14,072 nt of DNA from Stephanodiscus triporus (Eukaryota > Bacillariophyta > Thalassiosirophyceae > Thalassiosirales > Thalassiosiraceae): the NCBI GenBank assembly GCA_036939755.1, contig JALLAZ010000931.1, positions 1 through 14,072 of the forward strand. Reading direction: 5' to 3'. Under the pieces are notes generated by a model. The model was not told the origin of the DNA and ran no database searches. It worked only from the letters and a program-made list of their open reading frames with translations. A program made the translations under genes and the position numbers. Below are positions 1 through 8,747 of the stretch, piece by piece (position 1 is the first letter of the stretch; the number at the start of each line of letters is the position of its first letter).

Positions 1-196
1 CCATGGGGGAGGATATCCTATGCTCATTTTACAAGTATTATTTTCAAGTTTTATAGGAGTATTTTACAAATAACGGATTAAAGATCACTTTTTATCATCA
101 ATTAAAGTCACGTCCTAGATCTCTATTCGAAGATAGGACATTTTGATCAAATAAACAAAAATTCAATAGGAGATCAACCAAGTTCTTTCATGCGCA

Positions 197-898
197 ATGG
201 CGAAGAATGACCAATCGAAGAAATCAGCTTCGAAAAGTGGTGGCAATCAAACCCCGCAGCAAAATAAACCTCAACTCAAATGCATTCTCCATTTTAAAGA
301 CCCGAAACCGAGTGAGAGCAGCATAAAAGCCAAATTCTATGAAGCGGACGATTCAGAAGTGTCCGAGCAAATCATGTGCTGGAAAACAGGTGACCTTGAT
401 GCAAACCTCGTGATCCTCATGGGTCGAATGGTTGGATTAGGTGACCTTTACGACATGTGGAATGATGGCGATTCATGAAAACTTGGGCAAACTTTACACC
501 GAGCACTTACCGGTACAACCAAAAAGGATTGGCAACGAGTCATGGGAGATGTTGACGATTGGAACAACATCGGCAAACCAGAATTCGTTAGATTGCTTCA
601 GAAGCTCACAACGAAAACGTTCGGAATGAAGGCGTATAAGAAGCAGAAACAGGCTATGGAAGATGGAAAGATAAAAATTCACGCCAACTCATCGCTTCGA
701 AAAGGGGCTCAACGATTTTTCCAAATGAACACGATGTTGCCTTACCTCGGAGAATATGCTCACGAATTAACGATCGAAGAGTTGAACAAAGTCATCACAA
801 AAAGCCTTCTGCCCAAAGCTTACGGCAAATATTGCGGAGACGGCGGCGATGACATGGACAATGATGGATTTATTATCCAACATCGACATGAAGCTTGA
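197..898 (+). pseudogene. Retroelement gag (capsid-like part), interrupted
   Basis: An open frame starts at ATG 197 with a lysine/serine/glutamine-rich head. It is stopped by TGA at 476-478 and then continues in the same frame to TGA 896-898. Conceptual readthrough gives about 233 residues plus the internal stop. The part after the stop is helix-rich and contains a DWQRVMG-like stretch, a FGMKAY/KQKQAMEDG stretch and an MLPYLGEYAHEL stretch. I believe these resemble gag proteins of gypsy elements from diatoms, but that rests on memory. Near 865 similarity moves to the frame that begins at 849. Single point or indel mutations explain this. A programmed stop readthrough is possible but unlikely given the other lesions. 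Confidence 0.7.
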
Positions 899-1601
899 CC
901 TAAAAGCCGAAGTCGCTTTTCTTGAAAGAAAGGAGAGCAACGTGAAGAATAATAATAATTCGAACGGCAAATCATCAGAAAAAAATAAGGGTAAACAAAA
1001 CAATGGGGGAGAAGGCGGAATGTCGAAGGACCACAAACCGAAGCCTTGTTACAAACACGACGGCGAACACGATTATCGTGATTGCCCCGATAATAAAAAT
1101 CGGAGACCCCAAAGCGAAAGGAAAAAGGAAAAAGAAAAGTCAGTAAAAAAGGACTTACATTCTACCAAAAGCAACACTGAGGCAAAGAAAACCCCAATAG
1201 TTAAGATCGTCGATCAGTCGGAGATCAATAATCGTTATAAGGATCTCGCGTACAACACGGACAAAGACGGATCCATCATGATGCTACAAACCAGTGCGAA
1301 TAACAAGCAGGTTTTGAATGGCATCACAGTGATCGTGGTTCCTGGAGCAGAAGGTACAGTCCAGGGAACAACCATCTTAATTCATAATGGATTTACTGGG
1401 TTCGCAATGATGTCACATTCTTTTGCAAAATCACTCGGATATGAATTCCAACGTAAGAAGGGAGAATCCTACAGAACAGCAGCTGGTCTTATGGAGATGG
1501 ACATCTCAGTGACAGTCGAAAATGTTCGACTCCCAGCGCTTAGTCGTAATAGGACATTACTGGTGATTTTGGGTATGGCGTCATCATGGGAATTGGTATG
1601 A
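849..1601 (+). pseudogene. Retroelement nucleocapsid zinc knuckle and protease remnant
   Basis: This 250-residue frame carries the end of gag and then a charged Asn/Lys-rich linker. A zinc-knuckle-like CYKHDGEHDYRDC (C-x2-H-x3-H-x4-C) follows, around nt 1047-1085, instead of the usual CCHC spacing. Downstream, a retropepsin-like fold is suggested by the stretch around nt 1366-1430 (ILIHNGFTGF...MMSHSFAKSLGY). At the position where retropepsins have the catalytic D-[ST]-G, this copy reads H-N-G, with the His codon at 1383-1385, so it should be proteolytically inactive. The frame then runs out at 1601, and the expected continuation (YGVIMGIGMMDHLG) is in the next frame, so a frameshift lies near 1565. 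Confidence 0.65.
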
Positions 1602-2488
1602 TGGATCACCTTGGAATCGATCAATCCCGCACGGAGAAAATGATCACCTGGGGACATGAAATTGAAGTTCCAATGGTCCCTAGTGGATATTGGACTGATG
1701 CATGCATCCAAACTATTTGCCAACTACCAAAAAAGGAAGAGAAGGCAGAGGACGCTAGCATTGTTCCTGCTGTCAGCTTTGCTGAAGATTTTTTTCTAAC
1801 TAAACAAACCGAAGCCAGATTCACGAAGGCAGTTTACGAAACGCCCGACCTCTTGGAGGTCACCAAACGCGACAAGACAAAACTCACACCCGAGCAGCAG
1901 GCACTATTGTTGGGCATTCTGGTTAAGAACCAAGCCGTATTTTTAGGCGGTTGTGGAAAATATAGCGGCGAACCGATGGGAATCAAGTTGAAAGCAGACG
2001 CAAAACCTCACCACGCAAAACCTTATCCGATTCCTCCAAAAAATTGGGAGGTTGTGGAGCACGAAGTCGCCAGACAATGCTCAATTGGTTGTCTTGGTCG
2101 GCTGACACCGGAAGAATTTGAGAAGTGCGAATGGGCCTTCCCGGCTTTTGGCGTGCCAAAGAAAAATGGGGCGATCCGATTCGTCATCGACTTCCGTCGA
2201 ATCAATGCGAATTTGGTCCGCCGTGAGTTCCCTCTCTGGACGACAGAAGAGATCCTCACATCAATTCAGGGATTTTTGTATGCGACAAGCATCGACCTGA
2301 ACATGGGTTACCCATCGATCCCACTGAACGATGAGGCGAGAAAAATTCTCACGATCGTAATGCCATTCGGAGCTTACGAGTGCCTCACATTACCCATGGG
2401 GGTAATGCCCGCCTCGGACCTTTTTCAGGCGAGGATGGTGCATTTTTTCGGACATGGGGGAGAGACGTCCATACCTGTATATCAATGA
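1586..2488 (+). pseudogene. Retroelement reverse transcriptase, N-terminal and palm part
   Basis: This 300-residue frame contains the linker after the protease (EVPMVPSGYWTD) and then the RT fingers and palm. Visible motifs are VPKKNGAIRFVIDFRRIN, SIDLNMGYPSIPL (motif A, with its catalytic Asp) and MPFGAYECLTLPMGVMPA (motif B region). After LFQARM the frame is lost: the YxDD motif is found in the frame starting at 2454. The break lies between about 2440 and 2460, where there are a run of six T and a run of five or six G, so a homopolymer indel is the simplest cause. The frame starts within the overlap with the preceding pseudogene and its first Met is not a meaningful start. Confidence 0.85.
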
Positions 2489-4460
2489 CATCCTTCATTT
2501 CAAGGGGGAATCATTCGAGGGACATCTCGAAATTCTGGACGAGATTTTGTCGAAGATTGGAGCGCACGGGCTGCTGGTCAGCGCAGAAAAAAGTCGTTTC
2601 TGTCAGGAGTCCGTCGAGTATCTCGGTTTCCTATTAAATCGGACGGGATACGAACCGTTGCCATCGAGGGTGGACGCAATCCTACGTCTCAACCCGCCGA
2701 AAGATGTTTCGGGAGTCCGCAGTATTCTCGGGGTGGTCAATTTTATCAAGAACCACATCCCACGTCGGGCCGAGATATGCGAGCCGATTACCAGGCTCAC
2801 AAAAAAAGACGTCAAATTCATTTGGGGAGAGGAGCAACAACGAGCTTTCGACAAGCTCAAGGCGGTCGTCTCAGAGGCCATCCTCCTGACGTACCCCAAC
2901 CCAAATCGTCCGTTCGACATTTATCCGGACGCGAGCTCAACGTACGCAATGGGAGCGGTGTTGGCCCAGGATGGGAATATTATCAGCACCTTCTCGCGAA
3001 AATTTAACGATGCCCAACTCAAATATACGGTCACGGGCCAGGAGTTGTTGGCGGCATACGAAGCGTGTAAACACTTTGATCAAATTATTCGGGGTTGCGA
3101 GGTGAGGATCCACACGGACCACCAAAATTTGACCCACGATGGCACCGTCCACGTGAATTTACGGGAGCAGCGGACGCGCATTCTGCTGGACTCCGAGTGG
3201 GGAGCATCCTTCGTCCACATTAAAGGCGAGGATAACACCGCAGCCGACGGTCTCAGCCGGTTAGAAATGACGGACGGCGAGCCAAAGGAATCAATGCACG
3301 AGCTTTTTGCGATCGTGCTCAACAATCTCGACAGGGAGGGTAGCGACGACTTCCCCCTGGATATGAAGCGGATCATGGCCGCGCAGAGTACCGACGAGGA
3401 GATTCAGCGGCGCATTCGGTCCGGGAAATTATCGGCGCGACTGGGAACCAAATCCATCGACGGTGGTGACGTCATCACTATTGACGGCCTCGTTTGGGTT
3501 CCGAAGGAGTCCCAGATCAAAATCGTTGACTGGTATCACCTAAACCTTCAACACGCCGGAATTAGCCGAACAATCAACTCGATCGGGCAAATCTTCACTT
3601 GGAAAGGTCTGCGCCCGATGGTTGAGCAGTATATTTTGAGCTGCGACGAGTGTCAACGCAACAAAAACACCAACAAAAAAGCTTATGGCCACATTCCACT
3701 CACTTCAGCTTTGCGTGATAAAAACCCATGGGAGGTCGTGCATATTGACTGCTGCGGCCCGTGGAAAATCAAGTCCTTCGACGACGACACAGGGGTGACT
3801 AAAGAGTTCACACTCTTCCTCGTGTCGATGGTGGACGCATGCACCGGCTGGAGCGAGTTTGGTCGAATCGACACGGCTGCATCGATTGCGGTGTCGAAAA
3901 TTTTTGACAGGGAATGGCTCTGTCGCTACCCCCGCCCGAGGAAAGTTATACACGACAACGGCAAAGAATTTATGGGGTGCGAATTTTTGGAACTACTGGC
4001 GAGTTATGGGATTGAAAGCAAGCCGACCACGGTTAAAAACCCAACAGCAAACGCGGTCGTCGAAAGGATCCACGGCACTTTGGGAGAACAGCTCCGTGCC
4101 GCAGTATTTACGACTGATTGGAGTGACGACGTGGACACGCTTATTCAGGCGTGCGCCTTTGCTCTTCGTGCGGCTTCACCGGCTCGGGGAACGTATTCTC
4201 CATCCCAGCTTGCATTTGGTTACGACATGGTATTTCGTCAAAAAGTCCTCATTGATTGGGAGCGAGTGAAATCGCTACGTCGCAAGATGGCGGCAGCCAA
4301 CAATGCGAAGGAAAACAAAAAGCGGCTGGCGCATGAGTATAAGGTAGGCGACAAAGTTCTCCTTGTGCTAAAGCCATACGAACGCCGCGGAAAAATTTCG
4401 CCCGCGACCTACAGTCGGGGCCCCTTTACTAGGGACAGCAGCAGTGGCAGGCTATGGTAG
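2454..4460 (+). pseudogene. Retroelement RT C-terminus, RNase H and integrase
   Basis: This long intact 668-residue frame begins with RT motif C, read as YIND (Asn codon 2484-2486) in place of YIDD. It continues with RT thumb (KSRFCQESVEYLGF) and RNase H with its acidic residues: Asp in IYPDAS at 2928-2930, Glu in TGQELLA, Asp in HTDHQN and Asp in AADGLSR. Integrase follows, with an HHCC zinc finger (HLNLQH ... CDEC), then Asp 3747-3749, Asp 3954-3956 and Glu 4062-4064 forming an intact D,D-35-E set. A C-terminal KVGDKVLL then GPF module ends abruptly at RDSSSGRLW. The usual tail after GPF is missing, so the 3' end of pol is deleted or shifted. The upstream frameshift and the YIND change make this part of a dead polyprotein. 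Confidence 0.92.
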
Positions 4461-4504
4461 GGAGGGATGCGGTGGGGTCTGGCCGCGTTTCCCTCCATGT
4501 CGCT

Positions 4505-4518
4505 AGGAGAGGGGGGGG
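4505..4518 (+). other. Candidate polypurine tract of the retroelement
   Basis: This uninterrupted run of 14 purines (AGGAGA followed by eight G) lies 45 bp past the pol stop. It is followed directly by TTGTTGTC, which has the TG dinucleotide expected near an LTR start. The position and composition match the plus-strand primer of an LTR element. Without a second LTR copy this cannot be confirmed. Confidence 0.5.
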
Positions 4519-4800
4519 TTGTTGTCAAACTTTATTTTTTGGTGTTGTTGTGTGAGTCATGTTTTTGGCTGTGGCGTGCAGAACCGAAATTGGAAGACAG
4601 TCCATTGAAAAAAGCGAATGTGGAGCAGATTTTAAGCAAGTCCAGATCTTCTGGAACGATTACTCACAAAAACCAAAAATGAATTATTACACCAAAAGAT
4701 CACATATGACAACTTAAGATAAATGAGAATGCCTTTTAACACATCGTGAATAATTACCCTCCCCCCGACCTCCTCAACGTCAAAATATCGACAAAATGTC

Positions 4801-4855
4801 CTTTCTCTCTTTCTTTCTCTCTTTCTCTCTCTCTCTCCTTCCCTCTTTTTCTTCA
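4801..4855. repeat. Pyrimidine (CT/CTTT) low-complexity tract
   Basis: Fifty-five bases consist almost wholly of C and T in CTTT/CTCT units, just beyond the stop codon of the minus-strand CI-B8-type gene. In that gene's sense strand it is a GA-rich 3' UTR segment. Confidence 0.9.
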
Positions 4856-4860
4856 TTTCA

Positions 4861-5848
4861 TTAAAGATCACTCGCCCCCGGATAAAACTCGGTAATGTAC
4901 TCGGGCATGTCCGGCTCCAGGTCGTTGCACTCCTTTCCCAAATTCAGCAGGTGCCTCAACGCCGCCTCGACCTCGGCCTCTCCCGCGCACCACAGGTCGA
5001 CGCGCTGGCACATCAACAACGCGTTCTCGGCGCGCGCGTACTCGTCGTTCGGGCCGCTCGTGATTACCTTCCACGTAGACTCGAGCTCGTCGTGTATCTC
5101 GATGTACCGCCCGAGGTCCTTCCCGATCTTTGGATCGGACTTCCAATCGGGCATATCCTCCTCGAGGAAGGGACGCCACGGATCGAATCCGGGGGAATTC
5201 CATCGCGATGTCGCGTATTCTTTCTTCAATGCCGGGTCGGAGAGATATCCGAGGAATTTCTTCGCGGCGTCGACTCGCTCGTCGGACTTGAACCTATTCG
5301 TTTGGAGCATGTACCTAAGGAGGTGGCCGGTGTTGAAGTCCAATTCCGTGGTGATGGCCGGCATGGCGTTGTCGGAACAGCGGAGGAGTAGCGGCATCGT
5401 CGGGTTGAGCATCTTGAGCTCTTCGTAGTTCTTGTCGAACCATCCACTTTGGAAAATGCGAAATGAGATCGAGGATATAGAATTGTGCGTAGAATTAGAA
5501 CCAAAATCGACACGCGCAAGTTCAATCCACAGAAAGCGCACCCCCCCCCCCCCCGCCTTTCTACTTTCCGATGGAAAATCCCCACCGCGAGAGAGCACGG
5601 CCAACATCACCCGATACTGAGCACAACGGGACCTTCCCCTTCGCGGACCCGCCCAAAAGAAGGGGTCGGCGCATCGAATACAGATCCCGCGCACGCCCGA
5701 CGGCTGGCTCCGCACATCCCATGGGGGGGGTTCGTCGACGAATAAAAAACATTATGACTCACATGACGCCCCGGCTCGCCGGACTCTTGGGACACGCGAA
5801 GAAGCGGACGACGGGCAGATGGCGAGAGAGGGAGGCCTTCCACGACAT
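4861..5848 (-). CDS. L51/S25/CI-B8 domain protein, probable complex I B8 (NDUFA2-like) subunit with C-terminal extension
   Basis: Two exons are inferred: 5848-5763 and 5446-4861, joined across a 316-bp GT-AG intron (5762-5447), giving 223 residues. Exon 1 encodes only 28 complete codons (MSWKASLSRHLPVVRFFACP, then KSPASRGV). The junction gives Ile29, then GWFDKNYEELKMLNP and PLLLRCSDNAMPA. This reproduces the N-terminal beta strand, Cys loop and GV(R)xFxxxxYxxLKxxNPxxPxLIR pattern of the thioredoxin-like L51/S25/CI-B8 family. The LLLR strand favours the complex I B8 subunit over the mitochondrial ribosomal relatives. The role would be an accessory subunit of mitochondrial NADH:ubiquinone oxidoreductase. 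Residues 82-223 extend far beyond the usual ~95-residue family length, are helical and charged (FLGYLSDPALKKEY, DPWRPFLEEDMP), and I do not recognise them. The gene is divergent from the VDE-family gene. Domain family is fairly sure; the exact subunit is inferred. Confidence 0.68.
5541..5554. repeat. C14 homopolymer inside an intron
   Basis: Fourteen consecutive C on + (G on the sense strand of the minus gene) lie within the intron 5762-5447. This is a likely site of length variation and sequencing error. Confidence 0.9.
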
Positions 5849-6326
5849 TATTAGTTACGCTGTATGGTGTATGATTTAATGGGATTGTTTGGGAGAAAAT
5901 CCTGAGGGCGAGTGTGAGGGCGCGAGGGGGGAGGGGAGGGCGATGCGGCGAGCGGGGGGGATGAGGAGAAAAGGAGGAGGCAGGTACTATCTAGAGAGGG
6001 GTCGCCGGCGGGCTGGGCGTTGCCTTGTCTTGGGGGGCGAGGGGAGCAAAAGGGGGGGCCGCGCACTGGTTGCGCCAAACGCAATCGTCTGTCCTCCCCT
6101 TGTACTTTACCTAGAGAGGTAAAATTCTTGAAGTGGACGTGTTTTCAACTTGAACCCGGATCCACTTTCTCTGTGTCGCCTGCCAACAACGCAGTCCGCG
6201 CAGGAGGCTGAGGGGAATGTCGAACGAACGGCCTCCATCCGCCTCCCCAGCACCCTCTCTCTGCTGAATGAATGCGAAGAGCCGTGGATATTGTCTCGCG
6301 GCAACTCGTCGCTCTCTTTACACTCA
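5849..6326. promoter_or_regulatory. Shared divergent upstream region, G-rich
   Basis: These 478 bp lie between the start codons of the minus-strand CI-B8-type gene and the plus-strand de-epoxidase gene, so they must hold both promoters and 5' UTRs. The + strand is strongly G-rich from 5905 to 6060, with several runs of three or more G, including four close together at 5918-5940. I see no clear TATA box. An open frame upstream of the chosen de-epoxidase start (from 6150) looks like 5' UTR rather than coding, because the signal peptide begins only after 6327. Confidence 0.6.
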
Positions 6327-8330
6327 ATGGCTCCGACGGCAGTTTCAAACGCGAACAGAAACGTAAAGCGGTCGCGCTCGATGATGACCACTTCGTCGTC
6401 GTCGGTCGCGACGCTCGCGACATTCGTCGCAGTCGCGACGAGCTGCGGCGGTTCAAGCGGGTCCTCGTTGGCTAGCGCGGCCTTCGTGGCGCCCGGCAGC
6501 AGTGGCTGCATTGGCCCCGGACTCGACCGCCGCCAGTCGTCGTCGTCGTCGTCGTCGTCGTCGAGAGTATTTGCAACCAGGAGGAAATTAGAAGAGGACG
6601 ACACGCCGCTCTACTCGCGGCGCCTCCTGTCCCCGAGCCTCGACGATCCCGCCCAAAAGTCGCAGCTCGAGAAGGCCGTCGCCACCCTTTGCACCACCCT
6701 CGGCTTCTCCGCCCTCTTCCTCGCCAACCCCCTGCTGCCGCACCTCCCCTACTCGACGTACTTCTCGAGCGCCCACGCCGAGGACGAGCTGTACGCCAAG
6801 TACGGCGGCAAGGGCCTCGACACCTCCTTGGTCGACAAGGACTGCCTCGTCAACAAGTGCGCGCTCCAGGCCAAGGCGTGCCTGCGGGACGATCCCGACT
6901 GTCGGAAGGGCCTGACCTGCACCGCCAAGTGCCTGGGCGACAACTCCTGCATCACCGGCTGCTTCGCCAGGTACGGCACTCCCAACCTCGACGGACTGCT
7001 CAAGTGCACCATCGAGGACAACGACTGCATCAAGGTCGCGATACTCGAGGGCGGGGCCGACATGCCCGGGGAGGAACCACGAAGTCCGGCGCCCACCGTG
7101 CGCAACTTCGACATAGGCAGCATGGAGGGGACGTGGTACAAGGTCGCGGGGTACAACCCCAACTACGACTGCTACGCCTGCCAGCGCAACACCTTCTCGT
7201 CCCCCGAGGGCGGGTGGCTCGACTCCGTGAACGGCGGGCTGTCGAGCTCGCCGTACGCGAACGCGAGGGTCCCGACGACGGGGCTCGTCGGCGCCGCCCT
7301 CGGGAGGATGGGAGCCGACCGACTCCAGGTCGACGTCGAATTCAGCATGCCCCGCATGAGCCTCGAGTTGGGCGACGGAAGTCCGCTCCCGCCGGGCGGG
7401 GTGCGGGAGTCGTTCGACGGGGAGTCGGGATTGCAGAGCGTGGGGTACAACGCGTACTCGACACACGAGACGATGATATTCGACGACGCCAGCGGGGGCG
7501 TCGGCATCGACGTGATGCGACTGGGGAAGAGGGGCGAGGAGAGGCTGTACGCTAGGACGGCGCACTCGGAGGGGGAGATGTTCGGAATGAGTGAGTATAG
7601 AAAGTAAATGATAGTGGATGCCTTTCCGAGGTTTCCTCTAGAGCAAGGCCGCGGCGGCAGATGAACGCACCCGCGATTCATGTATCTCATCCTTCCTCGT
7701 CTCCTCCTTTCTCCCCACGCATGCTACTACGACAACAACAAAAAAACAGAATTCTGGGAAAACTGGTACATCATCGGCCAGAACGACCCGTACCAGGACG
7801 AGTTCAAGTTCATCTACTACAACGGCAAGACGCGACAGAACACGTACGACGGCGCGTTCGTGTACAGTCGCACGCGCACCCTGAGCCCCTCGAGCATGGA
7901 GAAAGTCTACAGGATCGCCAAGGACGCCGGGATGAACCCCGACCAATTCTGCAAGATCCAGAACGGCTGCTTCGAGGGCGCCGACGACGCGTCGTTTCAA
8001 CAGCGGGAGCAGCCGGCGTTCGTCGAACGGGAGGGCCTCGGAAGTCCCTCCAACCCCTTCCGCGGGATACTGGCGAGCACGAAGGTTTCGCAAATCCTGG
8101 GAGTCGAGTCGGTGGCCGCCGAGAGCATCATACCCTCGACGATCGCCAACGAGTACCTGCAGCAGCCGCCCTCGAGATCCCTCTCCGTGGCGAAGAACGG
8201 TAATAGTTATAATAGGCCGTGGTGGAAGGAGGTGGGGGATTACCTCGAGGATCCGCGACGGCATTTCCGATTGATGGACAGCTTGCGCACGGACATGGAT
8301 TGGCCGGAGTACATCAAAGAGCGAAATTAA
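6327..8330 (+). CDS. VDE/VDL: Violaxanthin de-epoxidase family protein (VDE or VDE-like), thylakoid lumen
   Basis: Exons 6327-7590 and 7750-8330 join across a 159-bp GT-AG intron, giving 614 residues. The join reads GEMFGM-K-FWENWYIIG, as the family requires. The protein would act on xanthophyll epoxides in the lumen using ascorbate. Targeting has three parts: a hydrophobic signal peptide (about 20-45), ASA-AFVAP at 49-56 (ASAFAP-like), a transit region with nine Ser (71-79), then a hydrophobic segment 117-137 ending in AHA (149-151). The mature part has ten Cys at 173-234, then a lipocalin domain opening at GTWY (268-271) with DCYAC at 281-285. Exon 2 carries WYIIG, FIYYNG, YDGAFVYSRT and FCKIQNGC. 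The Glu-rich tail of plant VDE is absent. I chose ATG 6327 (context TCAATGGC) because it sits just before the signal peptide; 6381 is an alternative. Family certain; VDE versus VDL not resolved. Confidence 0.9.
6537..6563 (+). repeat. (TCG)9 trinucleotide repeat encoding poly-Ser
   Basis: Nine tandem TCG codons lie in the transit-peptide region of the de-epoxidase gene. They encode Ser 71-79 (numbered from start 6327). Length changes by whole codons would probably be tolerated in a transit peptide. Confidence 0.97.
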
Positions 8331-8747
8331 AGAGTGTTGTTAAGAATATCATTTAGAACATGCTCATGTCTGTCCTATCTAAGTAGATAACAATTGACGC
8401 GCCAAGCTTACCCTCCTATCTTACGTTTAATGCCATGACTGCCGCCGGCTTAAATGATCTTCAAATAGAGCTATGTATCTGGTGCTTCCGCCATTCCCGA
8501 CCCCAACTGGATCAGGCGACTGAATCTTGGGGGGATGTGACCATGCTCCCGGCCATATTGTTGATTGTTTCCCTTGGCTTGTGATGACACGACATTTTAA
8601 TTTGGCGGGAACGACGAGAGACCCAATATTATGAGCACAAACACGAGATGATGAGGACACAAGTATGGCTCGTCCTCCACTGCAACGTCGCCTCCTACAT
8701 CTCTAGGGTTGCACATTCTTTATCAGTGCCATCACTGATCATTATCA
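8331..8747. other. Intergenic: VDE 3' UTR and upstream region of the lumen-type gene
   Basis: No gene is supported in these 417 bp. Just after the de-epoxidase stop are two small inverted repeats, ACATG-CT-CATGT (8358-8369) and TATCTA-AG-TAGATA (8376-8389), possibly 3' UTR hairpins. At 8601-8611 there is TTTGGCGGGAA, which matches the WTTSSCSS consensus for E2F/DP factors, about 140 bp before the next start codon. Confidence 0.55.

Larger units (their letters stand above)
1..4518 (+). mobile_element. Degenerate Ty3/gypsy-type LTR retroelement
   Basis: The domain order is gag, zinc knuckle, protease, reverse transcriptase, RNase H, integrase. Integrase downstream of RNase H is the Ty3/gypsy arrangement. 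Coding remains run from 197 to 4460 in alternating frames, with an in-frame TGA at 476-478 and frame changes near 865, 1565 and 2445-2460. A 14-nt purine tract at 4505-4518 is followed by TTGTTGTC, which fits a polypurine tract next to a 3' LTR. I could not find a 5'/3' LTR pair, a convincing tRNA primer-binding site or a target-site duplication. The left boundary may lie outside the window and the right one is uncertain. AT-rich positions 1-196 look like 5' leader or LTR remnant. The copy cannot be autonomous as it stands. Confidence 0.88.
4461..4860. other. Non-coding stretch: possible 3' LTR remnant and 3' UTR
   Basis: From 4520 to about 4730 the sequence could be a 3' LTR remnant, but nothing in 1-196 repeats it. 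From about 4730 onward it is more likely the 3' untranslated region of the minus-strand gene that stops at 4861, including a pyrimidine-rich low-complexity tract at 4801-4855. I see no supported coding sequence here. Confidence 0.4.

Noticed and set aside
1..196. Search for a 5' LTR matching 4520-4800
   Set aside because: Only nine-base matches such as AAAGATCAC were found, which is not more than chance.
4951..5391. 146-residue plus-strand frame
   Set aside because: Antisense shadow of the CI-B8-type exon 2; no domain pattern.
6113..6130. AGAGAGGTAAAATTCTTG resembles a conserved 18S rRNA string
   Set aside because: The match is about 15 bases with mismatches, and nothing around it looks like rRNA; probably chance.
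6150..6326. In-frame extension upstream of the chosen de-epoxidase start
   Set aside because: It would put about 59 polar residues before the ER signal peptide, which would block import; treated as 5' UTR.
6588..7565. 325-residue open frame on the minus strand
   Set aside because: It mirrors the GC-rich de-epoxidase exon; its Val/Ala/Gly/Arg-rich composition is a codon shadow without motifs.
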